This document shows positions 8,833 through 17,769 of a stretch of 59,225 nt of DNA, one piece after another (the stretch's first letter is position 1; each line of letters starts with the position of its first letter). The notes under the pieces were generated by a model. That model did not search any database and was not told where the DNA came from. It saw only the letters and a program-made list of their open reading frames with translations. The stretch comes from an uncultured Bacteroidales bacterium (GTDB lineage: Bacteria > Bacteroidota > Bacteroidia > Bacteroidales > UBA3663). Both the position numbers and the translations under genes were made by a program. The stretch spans positions 1 to 59,225 of the forward strand of contig CALBPV010000067.1 of the NCBI GenBank assembly GCA_937899265.1, given 5' to 3'.

Positions 8833-10197
8833 ATGAAAAAGTTGTTTCTGACCACAATGGTGACGGGTGTTGCGGCTTTATGCTGCAATGCCCAAAGCGT
8901 GTATAATATCCTCGACTTCGGAGCCAAAGACGATACGACAGCCTACAGCACCGAGGCAGTACAGAAAGCAATCGACCTCTGTTCGCAGAACGGCGGAGGA
9001 CAGGTGCTCGTCCCCAAGGGTGACTACCAAATCGGAAGCATCGAGTTGCGCAGTCACGTGAACCTTCATCTCGAAGAAGGCGCTACGCTCTACGGCAGCC
9101 GCAATGTGAACGACTATCGTCCCATGAAGACCGATTATGTCTCGTTGCGTACCCGTACAACCACCATACAGCTTGTCTATGCCGACAATGTCGATGATGT
9201 GCAAATCACCGGCACCGGAACCATCGACGGCAGGGGAAGCGCTTTCCCGAAACTCACATGGAACGATGAAGGCATCACCCGCCCCCATCTGCTCCGCTTC
9301 ATCCAAAGCCGCAACATCCGGGTGAGCGACATCCATCTGGTCAATTCGGGCTGCTGGATGCAACACTATTTGGCTTGCGACGATGTGGAAATCCGAAACA
9401 TCAAGGTTGTGAACCGCAACAATTACAACAACGACGCCCTCGACTTGGACGGGTGTCACAGGGTGAAGGTTTACGGCATGGTGGCCGATTCGGACGACGA
9501 CGGCATCACGCTCAAGAGCACATCCCCCCGACTGTGTGAGGATATCGAAATCAGCCATTGCGACGTGTCGAGCCACTGCAACGCCATCAAACTGGGAACA
9601 GAGACCAACGGCGGATTCAGGAACATCCGGATTCACGACATCACGGTTCATCCCTCGGCCCATCAGGAGAGCCGTTTCTTCGGACGCCATAACGGAACGT
9701 CAACCGTCTCGCTTGAGATTGTGGACGGAGGTGTGTTGGAAAATGTGGAAGTCAGCCGCATCACAGCCCTGGAGACCGAATCGCCCTTCTTCATCCGGTT
9801 GGGCAACAGAGCGCGCTCCTGGAGCGACGACGTGAAAATAGACTGGGTGGGGAAAATCCGCAATGTGCTGCTCAAGGATATTACCGTAACTTGCGCAGGA
9901 AACACAGGTTCGTCTGTCACGGGTCTGGCGGAGGCTCCTGTCGAAAATGTGGTGTTCGAAAACATTCTCATCGTCCAAAAGGGAGATGTAACAGCTCCCG
10001 TCGAAGCTCCCGCAGACGAGAAAATTGCCGAATATCCGGAAGCCACCATGTGGGGCCTCCTGCCGGCCAAAGGTTTTTATATCAATCACGCCAGGAACAT
10101 CACATTCCGCAACGTGACGGTCGAAAGCCTGAGCGAGGACGTGCGTCCCTTCCTCTACAAGACGGATGCAGAAGGAGTCACAGAGACAAAGGACTAA
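8833..10197 (+). CDS. glycoside hydrolase family 28 (polygalacturonase-like)
   Basis: This 454-residue secreted protein has a signal peptide (MKKLFLTTMVTGVAALCCNAQ) and a right-handed parallel beta-helix of the pectinase type. The start resembles bacterial GH28 enzymes (YNILDFGAKDDTTAYSTEAV, GGGQVLVPKGDY). The catalytic Asp region is recognisable as NNDALDLDG (usual NTDGID) and DSDDDGITLKS (the paired Asp). The usual GHG segment is SHCNAIKLGTET, so His is retained but the context differs from classical polygalacturonases. The substrate could therefore be rhamnogalacturonan or another uronan. Such enzymes cleave galacturonic acid linkages in pectin. The last 20 bp overlap the end of the convergent ABC ATPase gene. 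Confidence 0.87.
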   Translation: MKKLFLTTMVTGVAALCCNAQSVYNILDFGAKDDTTAYSTEAVQKAIDLCSQNGGGQVLVPKGDYQIGSIELRSHVNLHLEEGATLYGSRNVNDYRPMKTDYVSLRTRTTTIQLVYADNVDDVQITGTGTIDGRGSAFPKLTWNDEGITRPHLLRFIQSRNIRVSDIHLVNSGCWMQHYLACDDVEIRNIKVVNRNNYNNDALDLDGCHRVKVYGMVADSDDDGITLKSTSPRLCEDIEISHCDVSSHCNAIKLGTETNGGFRNIRIHDITVHPSAHQESRFFGRHNGTSTVSLEIVDGGVLENVEVSRITALETESPFFIRLGNRARSWSDDVKIDWVGKIRNVLLKDITVTCAGNTGSSVTGLAEAPVENVVFENILIVQKGDVTAPVEAPADEKIAEYPEATMWGLLPAKGFYINHARNITFRNVTVESLSEDVRPFLYKTDAEGVTETKD

Positions 10198-10852
10198 CTG
10201 CGTCCGACTCGGCAATGTGTCCTTCGACCGTGAAGACACGGTTCACAAGCGATTGGACAGACCCCAATTCGTGGCTCACCATCAGTATCGTGGAACCCTC
10301 GTCGTGCAGTTCGGAAAGGAGTTCGTAGAGACGGGTCTCAAACTCCATGTCAAGGTAAGAATTGGGTTCGTCAAGAACGAGGAGTTCGGGCTGTGACACG
10401 ATGGCGCGTCCGAACATGGCTCGTTGCATCTGTCCGCCCGAGAGCGAACCGATTGGGGATTTTTTCAAATCGGAAAGACCGGTTTTCTCCAAGACTTCAG
10501 CCACACGGCGACGCTGAACCCGGGAAGGGCGGCGCCACCATCCGAGTTGTGACATCAGACCCGACAGAACCACTTCCTCGACGGAGATGGGGAACATCGT
10601 GTCAATATCGCTCTTTTGGGGCAGGTAGCCGACAGTAACATTGTCGGTTTCCTGTCCCTCCTTATTATAATAATGTATGTAACCCGCAATGGGAACCAGC
10701 AATCCGACGATGCTTTTGACAAGCGTTGTCTTGCCGCCCCCGTTGGGACCGATGATGCCAATCCATTCGCCGCGCCGTATCTCGCAGTTGACGTCTTTCA
10801 GGACAGGTCGCGAGTCGTAGCCGGCAGTGAGGTTATTGATTCTTATCAGCAT
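10178..10852 (-). CDS. ABC transporter ATP-binding protein (metal-type, ZnuC/MntB-like)
   Basis: This 224-residue cytoplasmic ATPase has Walker A GPNGGGKTT, a Q-loop (GYLPQKSDID), signature LSGGQ, Walker B LLVLDEP and H-loop MVSHE. The motif set and the GYLPQ/FPISVEEVV segment are typical of Zn/Mn/Fe-chelate importer ATPases. No permease or binding-protein gene is adjacent, so its partner must be elsewhere. Its start overlaps the end of ispG by 20 bp, indicating translational coupling at the end of the galE-to-ispG run. Its end overlaps the convergent GH28 gene by 20 bp. Confidence 0.85.
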   Translation of the reverse strand: MLIRINNLTAGYDSRPVLKDVNCEIRRGEWIGIIGPNGGGKTTLVKSIVGLLVPIAGYIHYYNKEGQETDNVTVGYLPQKSDIDTMFPISVEEVVLSGLMSQLGWWRRPSRVQRRRVAEVLEKTGLSDLKKSPIGSLSGGQMQRAMFGRAIVSQPELLVLDEPNSYLDMEFETRLYELLSELHDEGSTILMVSHELGSVQSLVNRVFTVEGHIAESDAVSPLSL

Positions 10853-12500
10853 GAATGATGGCTAACAGTTCATCCACAGCCTTTTCGGACGGGATATTGC
10901 GTTTGACGCACTCCTTGCCGCGATAGAGCGAGACCATTCCGGGGCCGGCTCCTACGTAACCGTAGTCGGCATCGGCCATTTCTCCCGGACCGTTGACGAT
11001 GCAGCCCATGATGGCGATTTTGAGGTTCTTGAGCCTCTGGGTGGAGGCTTTGACGCGGGCTACCGTCTGCTGCAGGTCGAAGAGCGTACGCCCGCATGAC
11101 GGACAGGAGATGTACTCTGTCTTGGTGAAGCGGGCACGGGCGGCCTGCAAGATGGAGAAGGCGGTCTCGGTGAGTTGTTTGTCAGTGAATTTGTCGCTCT
11201 GGATAATGACACCGTCCACAAGCTGGTCGATGAGCATCACGCCGTAGTCGGCAGCTGCCTTGAGCTGGAGATCCTCCAATCGACCGTCATCGTAGCTGCG
11301 CGAGATGACAATGGGGTTGAGGCAGCCGGCACTGCGCAGGGTGAAGATGAATGCTCGCCATGTGCCGACGGGGTTGGTGCCGTTGCTCCGTGCAATGACG
11401 GGCAGCTCGGGATTGGACAGAAGATATTCGACCACAGAGTCATCGTATTCCAATTCGCGGAGGCTGTAGCTGGCCATGCCTTTGTCAGAAAGATCTGCAC
11501 CGGACGTTTCGGAACCAATCACACAAACGGGCTGGCCTCCGCCCAGAATGCCACACTTGGCCGACATGAACCGCTGGGGAGAGACGGGATTGTAGAAATC
11601 GTGACGCTCGGGACCGGTCTGATAGTGTGAATCCTTGCGTGCGGTGATATAATCCACCAACGCACGGGCCACCGGAATCTCGCATTCGGGATCTTCGCTC
11701 AGGGAGACACGTACGGTGTCGCCGATGCCGTCGGCCAAAAGGGCACCGATGCCCACCGCCGAACGGATGCGTCCGTCTTCGCCCTCGCCGGCTTCGGTCA
11801 CTCCCAGATGGATGGGGAAATGCATATTCTCGCGGTCCATGTTCTCGACAAGGAGACGCACGGTGCGGACCATGATGGTGGTGTTGGATGCCTTGATGGA
11901 AATCACCACATCCTTGAAATGTTCCTCCACACAGATGCGCAGAAATTCCATGCACGACTCGACCATTCCGGCTGGCGTGTCGCCGTAGCGTGACATGATG
12001 CGGTCGGAGAGCGAACCGTGGTTCACTCCGATGCGTATGGCTGTATGGTGTTCCTTGCAGATATTGAGAAAAGGCACCAGACGGCGGCGTATCTTTTCGA
12101 TTTCGAGGGAATACTCTTCGTCGGTGAATTCGAGTTTCTTGAAGGTGCGACCCGGATCCACATAGTTGCCGGGATTGATGCGTACCTTCTCGACAATGCC
12201 GGCAGCCACGTCGGCCACGTTGGGATTGAAATGTATGTCGGCCACGAGGGGAATGTTGTAGCCGTCCTTGCGCACCTGTTCGCGAATGGGCTTGAGATTG
12301 AGAGCTTCCTTGGTGCCCTGGGCCGTGAGACGCACGAGGTCGGCTCCTGCATCGACGATACGCTCAATCTGCGCCACCGAGCCTTCGGTGTCGTCGGTCG
12401 AGGTGTTGGTCATCGACTGTATGCGGATGGGATTGTCGCCGCCCATGAGGAGGTCGCCGATGCGGACCACACTCGATTTTCGGCGCTGATAGTTATACAT
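10833..12500 (-). CDS. ispG: 4-hydroxy-3-methylbut-2-enyl-diphosphate synthase (IspG/GcpE)
   Basis: IspG catalyses the penultimate step of the MEP isoprenoid pathway, reducing MEcPP to HMBPP with a [4Fe-4S] cluster. At 555 residues it is the long form with an extra central domain found in Bacteroidota and plants, compared with about 370 in E. coli. The N-terminal motif NPIRIQSMTNTSTDD is diagnostic. Cluster ligands are in CPSCGRTLFDL and IMGCIVNGPGEMADADYGY near the C-terminus. The ATG at 12500 (MYNYQRRKSS) fits homologues; the frame could also begin at a TTG two codons earlier. It starts 7 bp after purE and overlaps the ABC ATPase gene. Confidence 0.95.
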   Translation of the reverse strand: MYNYQRRKSSVVRIGDLLMGGDNPIRIQSMTNTSTDDTEGSVAQIERIVDAGADLVRLTAQGTKEALNLKPIREQVRKDGYNIPLVADIHFNPNVADVAAGIVEKVRINPGNYVDPGRTFKKLEFTDEEYSLEIEKIRRRLVPFLNICKEHHTAIRIGVNHGSLSDRIMSRYGDTPAGMVESCMEFLRICVEEHFKDVVISIKASNTTIMVRTVRLLVENMDRENMHFPIHLGVTEAGEGEDGRIRSAVGIGALLADGIGDTVRVSLSEDPECEIPVARALVDYITARKDSHYQTGPERHDFYNPVSPQRFMSAKCGILGGGQPVCVIGSETSGADLSDKGMASYSLRELEYDDSVVEYLLSNPELPVIARSNGTNPVGTWRAFIFTLRSAGCLNPIVISRSYDDGRLEDLQLKAAADYGVMLIDQLVDGVIIQSDKFTDKQLTETAFSILQAARARFTKTEYISCPSCGRTLFDLQQTVARVKASTQRLKNLKIAIMGCIVNGPGEMADADYGYVGAGPGMVSLYRGKECVKRNIPSEKAVDELLAIIHADKNQ

Positions 12501-12507
12501 AGACAAA

Positions 12508-13014
12508 TCAGTTGGTTTTGTAGTCGTATTTCAGTTCTTTGAGTTCGTTGTTGGCCTTCACTATCTTTTGGGCCAGTCCGGCTTTGTAGGCCTTGAATCG
12601 GGCTGCCAGCTCAGCATCGCCCGTCGCAAGAATCTGAATGGCCAGAATGGCTGCATTCATGGCTCCGTTGAGAGCTACCGTAGCCACCGGGATTCCGGGA
12701 GGCATCTGAATCATGGCCAGCATTGCATCAAGACCTTCGAGCGAAGAAACGAGGGGTACTCCGATGACGGGCAGGGGAGTGGAGGCTGCAATCACACCGG
12801 CCAGATGAGCCGCCATGCCTGCTCCGGCAATGATGACCTTGATGCCGCGCTCTTCGGCCGTAGTGGCAAACTGCTCCACTTCGCGGGGGGTGCGATGAGC
12901 CGAAAGGGCCTGAATCTCGAAGGGAATTTGGAATTCGTTGAGAAGGTCGGCTGCCTTCTTCATGACGGGAAGGTCAGACGTACTTCCCATGATGACAGAT
13001 ACAATAGGAGTCAT
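12508..13014 (-). CDS. purE: 5-(carboxyamino)imidazole ribonucleotide mutase (PurE)
   Basis: PurE converts N5-CAIR to CAIR in purine synthesis. The 168-residue length is typical. Motifs are VIMGSTSDLPVMKKA at the N-terminus, the active-site SAHRTP and the IAGAGMAAHLAGVIA loop. The gene starts with ATG at 13014 and sits 7 bp before ispG in a co-directional run. No other purine gene is nearby. Confidence 0.95.
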   Translation of the reverse strand: MTPIVSVIMGSTSDLPVMKKAADLLNEFQIPFEIQALSAHRTPREVEQFATTAEERGIKVIIAGAGMAAHLAGVIAASTPLPVIGVPLVSSLEGLDAMLAMIQMPPGIPVATVALNGAMNAAILAIQILATGDAELAARFKAYKAGLAQKIVKANNELKELKYDYKTN

Positions 13015-13057
13015 AGATTGTTTCGTTTTTTGTTATTGTCGGGAGAGGATGTTGAAC

Positions 13058-13675
13058 TCAAACGCAGTATAACATTGCAATGGTGAGCACTGAGGCACCC
13101 AAAGCGGAACCGGCTGCCACCTGTCCCAATGTGTGACGGCCCAGATAGACGCGGATGCTGCATACGAAACCGGTGAGCACAATGAGGCAGAGCGCTATCC
13201 ACAGAGGAAGCATCGAGGGGAACCAAATGCTCAGTATCAGACTCAGGGTGGCAACGGCGGTCATTCCCATCGCATGGGCAGAGATTTTCCACCAGAATGA
13301 GATAATCCACGAGATAACGGACATGATTGTGGCCCCCCAATAGACGGCCAATGCCCATGCGGGCAGGAACCCGTGGGAAGAGAGTGCGTATGAGCAGATG
13401 CCGTAGCACAGGGCGTTGATGCCCAGCGGAATGGCGCGGTCCACGCGATTGCGGAGAGCCCAGTGGCCGATGATGTGGAGTTTGTAGAGTATGGTGATGC
13501 AAATCATGGGGAGCAGCAGCGTGTAAAAGGCCACTTCGCCCACGATGTACCATCGCATCACAAGGGGGAGTTGTTGCAGGGGGGTGAAGAACATCAGCAG
13601 CAATGCTGCGTATGTGAGCGACAGCAGCGGATGACACATATTGCTGATGGACTGGAGGATGGTCGTTTTTTTCAT
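13058..13675 (-). CDS. PAP2-family membrane phosphatase
   Basis: This is a 205-residue membrane protein with about six hydrophobic helices. The C-terminal half carries PAP2-like motifs: SAHAMGMT (motif 2, SxH) and RVYLGRHTLGQVAAG (motif 3, with the nucleophilic His). The basic motif 1 is weak (RNRVDRAIPLG). Family members dephosphorylate undecaprenyl pyrophosphate, phosphatidic acid or lipid A on the periplasmic side. The exact substrate is unknown and motif degeneracy leaves some doubt about activity. The ATG at 13675 (MKKTTILQS) is preferred to a TTG five codons upstream. Confidence 0.72.
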   Translation of the reverse strand: MKKTTILQSISNMCHPLLSLTYAALLLMFFTPLQQLPLVMRWYIVGEVAFYTLLLPMICITILYKLHIIGHWALRNRVDRAIPLGINALCYGICSYALSSHGFLPAWALAVYWGATIMSVISWIISFWWKISAHAMGMTAVATLSLILSIWFPSMLPLWIALCLIVLTGFVCSIRVYLGRHTLGQVAAGSALGASVLTIAMLYCV

Positions 13676-13705
13676 ATCTTTCGTTTTCAAGAATGGATTG
13701 CGAAG

Positions 13706-15202
13706 TCAGAGTTGGCGGCGTAGCGACGCCTTGTTGATGCCCAGCAGTTCGCGGTACTTGGCCACCGTACGGCGGGCCACGTTGAATCCCTGGGTCTGAA
13801 GCGCCCGAGCGAGGGCATCATCTGAGAGCGGATGTTGTTTGTCTTCGTGTTCGACGAGGGTCTGGAGAGCGCTGTTGACGGCTGCCTGGCTCTGGTCGCT
13901 GTCACTGCCGGCTGTCGATGAGAAGAGTTCCTTGAGGGAATAGACACCGAAGTCGGTTTCCACATATTTCGAACGGGCCACGCGCGAGACGGTTGAGATG
14001 TCGTAGCCCGAGCGTTCGGCCACATCCCGGAGGGTGAGCGGACGGAGCTGTTCCTTTTCGCCCGAGAGGAAGAATTCTTTCTGCATTGTGACGATGACCT
14101 TCATCACCGCCAGCAACGTCTGCCTGCGTTGGCGCAGGGCTTGGATGAACGCTTTGGCCTGGCTGATGCCGTCGCGTATCATGGTCTGTCCCTGCCGGTG
14201 GTCGATGCTCTTTGACGGGTTGGCCTGAATGCGGTGCAGCATGGTCTGATAGTCGGCCGAGATACGCACGTTGGGTACGTGGCCTTCGTTGAGCGAGACG
14301 ACAAGTTGTCCGTCTTCGTCGCGTACGGTGAAATCGGGCGTGATTTGGCGCTGTTTGATTTCGGACACATCGGCCGTAGAGGCCATGCCGCCGGGTTTGG
14401 GATTGAGGGATGCTATCACCCGGATGGCTTCCTGCAGTTGGGCCGTCGTGACATCGAGCGCCTCACAGATGGCTTCGAAATGGCGCTGCGAGAATGCTTT
14501 GAACTGCGTGTCGAGTATCTGCTCGGCCAGCGTGGTGGCGGGTTTGGCTTTCAGTTCACGCACCTGCAACAGAAGACATTCTCTCAGGTCCCTTGCCCCT
14601 ATGCCTGTGGGCTCCAAAGTCTGGATTTCGTTCGACAGAAGGTCTTGGAGATGTTCGGCTGTCGTGTCGCGGTGGAAGTTGAATTCCAGGTCGTCTGCAA
14701 GTGTGTAGAGCGACTGGCGCAGGTAGCCGTCATCCTCCAGACTATCTACAAGGTAGTCACAGAGGAAGTGGTCGTCGTCAGAGAGATCCTGCAGGGCGAG
14801 CTGTCGTTTGAGCTCCTCACGGAATGTGGTGTCGGACGCTGAAATGGGAGTCTTGGCATCTTCGTCGTCGGGCGAGCGGTTCACGTAGGGGTCATTGGGC
14901 AGCAAGTCGTCATCGGGCAGCATCACAATCTCCGGATCCTCCGTCGGCTGCAGTTCCGGCTCGGTTTCGGTGTCGTCATACTCGTCATCGGAAGTCTCCT
15001 GGCTGTCGGTCGCATTGGGGTCGGAGGTTTCTTCGGGCGAAAGGCGTTCTTCGCCGTGGTCCTCCTCGAGCGCAAGATTCTTCTCGAGCTCTTCGTTCAC
15101 CCGCTTTTCGAGGTCGTCGAACGAAGATTCGATCATCGACGCCACCAGATACTGCTGGGGCGAGAGTCGCTGTTGTTGGGACTGTGATAGAATCTGTGCC
15201 AT
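13706..15202 (-). CDS. rpoN: RNA polymerase sigma-54 factor (RpoN)
   Basis: This 498-residue protein is the alternative sigma factor that directs RNA polymerase to -24/-12 promoters and needs an AAA+ activator. Region I is Gln/Leu rich (QSQQQRLSPQQYLVASMIE). An acidic linker, rich in Asp, Glu, Ser and Thr, spans residues 45-100. The core-binding and HTH regions follow (TLRDVAERSGYDISTVSRVARSK). The C-terminal RpoN box is ARRTVAKYRE. The start at 15202 is an ATG preceded by an A-rich stretch. The acidic linker is rather long for the family, otherwise it is standard. It lies between the T9SS plug gene and the PAP2 gene. Confidence 0.95.
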   Translation of the reverse strand: MAQILSQSQQQRLSPQQYLVASMIESSFDDLEKRVNEELEKNLALEEDHGEERLSPEETSDPNATDSQETSDDEYDDTETEPELQPTEDPEIVMLPDDDLLPNDPYVNRSPDDEDAKTPISASDTTFREELKRQLALQDLSDDDHFLCDYLVDSLEDDGYLRQSLYTLADDLEFNFHRDTTAEHLQDLLSNEIQTLEPTGIGARDLRECLLLQVRELKAKPATTLAEQILDTQFKAFSQRHFEAICEALDVTTAQLQEAIRVIASLNPKPGGMASTADVSEIKQRQITPDFTVRDEDGQLVVSLNEGHVPNVRISADYQTMLHRIQANPSKSIDHRQGQTMIRDGISQAKAFIQALRQRRQTLLAVMKVIVTMQKEFFLSGEKEQLRPLTLRDVAERSGYDISTVSRVARSKYVETDFGVYSLKELFSSTAGSDSDQSQAAVNSALQTLVEHEDKQHPLSDDALARALQTQGFNVARRTVAKYRELLGINKASLRRQL

Positions 15203-15218
15203 TTTTTTTAGAGGCTTT

Positions 15219-15245
15219 CCTTCCCTTTAGGGAGAGGTTAGGGTA
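15219..15245. repeat. copy of the GC-rich hairpin core repeat
   Basis: CCTTCCCTTTAGGGAGAGG followed by TTAGGG matches the core seen at 28461-28483 and, partly, at 18610-18629. It lies between rpoN and the plug gene and supplies the plug stop codon (TTA at 15238-15240 on the + strand). It is an imperfect palindrome (CCTTCCCT / AGGGAGAGG). Confidence 0.55.
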
Positions 15246-16461
15246 GGCTTTGGAACAATGCCACCGAGAGCAGCCTGTCGTAGCGGCCTCCTGTGGGACG
15301 GTAGTAAACATACACCTCGTACTCGTTTTCGGCTTCGTAGTGATTGCCCTCGATTTGGGAGGTAGTGAGATGAATGCCGTCGGGCGAGGTGACGTACTGA
15401 TAGTTGTAGGCTCCCTGTTTCAGGAGATGTTCGTAGTGATAAACTCCCTGCTCGGGGTCCCATTCCATTTGGGTGTCGGACGAGAGGTTGCCGTAGAGAA
15501 AATCGCCGGTCAGGTAGATGGGTGTCAGTGTCTGCGGAATGTCGAGTGTCCACTGAGCCCAAAAGTATTCGGCTTCCAAGTCTGCATTGTCCGCCCCTCG
15601 GGCGGCAATAAGGAAACGGCCTTCCTGATCCTGGTCGTAGGTGTAGTGAGCCTGTGCTTTCGACTCGTCGCGGTTGAGCAGTACGTAATAGTAGGGCGGG
15701 TGGTAGCTGAGTGCTTCCACGCCGATGGTGACGTAATGCTCATCGACGAACTCAAATCGCCTCCAGTTGTTGCCGGCCTCGAAGATGAGGGGACGCAGGT
15801 GTTCGTACCATGCCCTCGAAGGCTCGATGCGCGATGGAGTTGTGATGAGACGCCGTGTGTGGGCCTGACGGTTCTGCGTGACGGCCAGAGTCACTTCATT
15901 CGTCGGATCTATCCAGGGCAGATGTTGCTGACTCCACGAGAGAGCCAGGGTGAGCTGCTGGTGGAAGGCCAGATAACCGATGTCTGTGTTGGGCGAGACT
16001 TCTCCGCTCACGACGGCATTCTGTTCCGTCACCGAGAAGGTGGCTACAGCCAACGGCTTTTCGGGGTCGTCCTCGGTGTGGAAGACTACAGCATAGTTGC
16101 CCGAGAGAAGGAGACGGATGTCATCGTTGGGGAAGGTGACACTGTAGTGCCAATAGTTTGTCCGGGTGTTCCACGAGGGATACCGGTGCTCCACACGTGC
16201 AGGCATAAAGCCGTCGGCATAGTCGAGTTCGGAGAGGTCGTCAGCCTCCCAATTGCGGTCGCAGTGAACCACACGATATCGGACATCCTCTTCGTTGGGC
16301 TCCAGCATGTCGAACGAGATTTCAATCTGACGGTTCCCTTCGAGGTCTGTCCAGGGGAGTTGCCTGAAATCTCCGTCCGCCACAGTGCGCAATGTTCGGA
16401 CACGTCCGTCAACGGGATGTGTCCAGAAGCTCAATGCACATAAAAGGACGGCGAGAATCAC
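15238..16461 (-). CDS. type IX secretion system plug protein (DUF5103 family)
   Basis: This 407-residue protein has an N-terminal signal peptide (MILAVLLCALSFWTHPVDG). The architecture matches the DUF5103/T9SS plug family: an N-terminal beta-domain (QIEISFDMLEPNEEDVRYRVVHCDRNW, NYWHYSVTFPNDDIRLLLSGNY), then a second domain with YLTGDFLYGNLSSDTQMEWD and GAYNYQYVTSPDG. The plug is thought to seal the outer-membrane translocon between export events. Its presence suggests this organism has a type IX system, although no other T9SS gene is in the window. It overlaps the galE stop by 4 bp (ATGA). Its stop codon falls inside a dispersed GC-rich repeat core. Confidence 0.83.
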   Translation of the reverse strand: MILAVLLCALSFWTHPVDGRVRTLRTVADGDFRQLPWTDLEGNRQIEISFDMLEPNEEDVRYRVVHCDRNWEADDLSELDYADGFMPARVEHRYPSWNTRTNYWHYSVTFPNDDIRLLLSGNYAVVFHTEDDPEKPLAVATFSVTEQNAVVSGEVSPNTDIGYLAFHQQLTLALSWSQQHLPWIDPTNEVTLAVTQNRQAHTRRLITTPSRIEPSRAWYEHLRPLIFEAGNNWRRFEFVDEHYVTIGVEALSYHPPYYYVLLNRDESKAQAHYTYDQDQEGRFLIAARGADNADLEAEYFWAQWTLDIPQTLTPIYLTGDFLYGNLSSDTQMEWDPEQGVYHYEHLLKQGAYNYQYVTSPDGIHLTTSQIEGNHYEAENEYEVYVYYRPTGGRYDRLLSVALFQSLP

Positions 16462-17498
16462 ATCACGCCCTTTTTGCGGAGATTCTCCTGCCAGCGCCAG
16501 GCGTTGGCGAGGGTTTCCTTGAGAGGAACTTGTGCTTTCCAGCCAAGCACATTGTTGGCCTTATCGACACAGCCCCAGATCTTCTCGATGTCGCCTGCAC
16601 GGCGGCCCACTATCTTGTAGGGTACGGCGATGCCGGTAGCTTCCTTGAAGGTGTTGATGAGCTCCAGTACGGAAACGCCCGAGCCGGTGCCCAAGTTGAA
16701 GTATTCGACCTTGTCCTGGCTTTTGCCTTCGACCATGCGGTTGAGGGCGCAGACATGAGCCTTGGCCAAGTCACATACATCGATGTAGTCGCGGATGCAC
16801 GAGCCGTCCGGCGTGTTGTAGTCGTCGCCGAAGACCGAGAGTTCCTTCCGGATACCCATGGCCGTCTGGCAGATGTAGGGGAGGAGGTTCTGCGGCACGC
16901 CGCGGGGCAACTCGCCTATCTCAGCCGTGGGATGGGCTCCGATGGGGTTGAAGTAGCGCAGGATGATGGTCTTGAAATCCACGCCGGCATTCTCTATGTC
17001 GCGGATGATTTCTTCGGCTATTTGTTTCGTGTTGCCGTAGGGCGACATGGCAGGCTTGATGGGTGCCGTCTCGTCCACGGGATTGCGACCCTCGTCGGGT
17101 TCACCATAGACAGTGCACGACGACGAGAAGACAAATCCTTTCAGATGGAAGTCGTTGGCTGCCTCGAGCATGTTCATCAGCGAAGTGAGGTTGTTGCGGT
17201 AGTAGAGGAGGGGTTTGACTACAGATTCGCCCACAGCCTTCGATGCGGCAAAGTGAATCACTCCGGCGATGGGTCCTTCCTTCTGGAAAGCCTGATAGAC
17301 GGCAGCCTTGTCGGTGCAGTCTATTTGGTAGAAAATAGGGCGAGTGCCCGTGATTTTCTCGATACCTTCTACTACAGCAGCCTCCGAGTTGCTGAGATTG
17401 TCAAAAATTACCACGTCGTAGCCCGCATTCTGGAGTTCGACGCAAGTGTGGGAGCCTATAAAGCCGCATCCACCCGTCAGTACGATTTTATTCTTCAT
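16458..17498 (-). CDS. galE: UDP-glucose 4-epimerase (GalE)
   Basis: GalE interconverts UDP-glucose and UDP-galactose, feeding galactose catabolism and surface polysaccharide synthesis. It has 346 residues, normal for the family. The NAD-binding GGCGFIGSHT motif is at the N-terminus, and the catalytic Ser/Tyr/Lys set is visible in FSSSCTVYG and SPYGNTK. The start MKNKIVLTGG at 17498 is preferred over a longer AT-rich extension. Downstream, the plug gene starts within the galE stop (ATGA). galE heads a seven-gene run, so much of that cluster may depend on its promoter. Confidence 0.95.
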   Translation of the reverse strand: MKNKIVLTGGCGFIGSHTCVELQNAGYDVVIFDNLSNSEAAVVEGIEKITGTRPIFYQIDCTDKAAVYQAFQKEGPIAGVIHFAASKAVGESVVKPLLYYRNNLTSLMNMLEAANDFHLKGFVFSSSCTVYGEPDEGRNPVDETAPIKPAMSPYGNTKQIAEEIIRDIENAGVDFKTIILRYFNPIGAHPTAEIGELPRGVPQNLLPYICQTAMGIRKELSVFGDDYNTPDGSCIRDYIDVCDLAKAHVCALNRMVEGKSQDKVEYFNLGTGSGVSVLELINTFKEATGIAVPYKIVGRRAGDIEKIWGCVDKANNVLGWKAQVPLKETLANAWRWQENLRKKGVM

Positions 17499-17533
17499 TG
17501 CTTTTATATAAAAAAGAGAAATACATAAATATA

Positions 17534-17541
17534 CAAATATA
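17534..17541 (-). promoter_or_regulatory. putative -7 box upstream of galE
   Basis: On the minus strand this reads TATATTTG, a consensus TAnnTTTG, 36 nt before the galE ATG. No clear TTTG lies 19-20 bp further upstream, so the assignment is partial. Confidence 0.45.
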
Positions 17542-17564
17542 TAAATTAAATGGTTCAATTATTT

Positions 17565-17705
17565 GGTCTAAAGTCTAAGGTCTAAGGTCTAAGGTCGATT
17601 CTCGGAGCTGGGTTCATGGTTCACGGTTCCCAGTTGAGCGCCTTTGACCTTTGACCTTTGACCGTCCTTCAGGACGCAATGACCTTTGACCGTCCTTCAG
17701 GACGT
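17565..17705. repeat. heptamer array A with CGTCCTTCAGGACG hairpins
   Basis: This stretch between rpsP and galE holds GGTCTAA-type heptamers (17565-17597), then the reverse-complement type TTGACCT (17643-17663). Two identical 14-bp hairpins CGTCCTTCAGGACG lie at 17663-17676 and 17691-17704. No gene is apparent. It belongs to the same family as the arrays at 18.6 and 20.1 kb. Confidence 0.8.
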
Positions 17706-17769
17706 TTTTAGTTGCGGCAAATATAATCACTTTTTCCGAGATAACAAAACTTTCTCTCCCTTTTTTGCA

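Noticed and set aside
17691..17709. Terminator on the + strand (hairpin CGTCCTTCAGGACG followed by TTTTT)
   Set aside because: No + strand gene leads into it and the same hairpin recurs elsewhere without a T tract, so it is treated as part of the repeat family.
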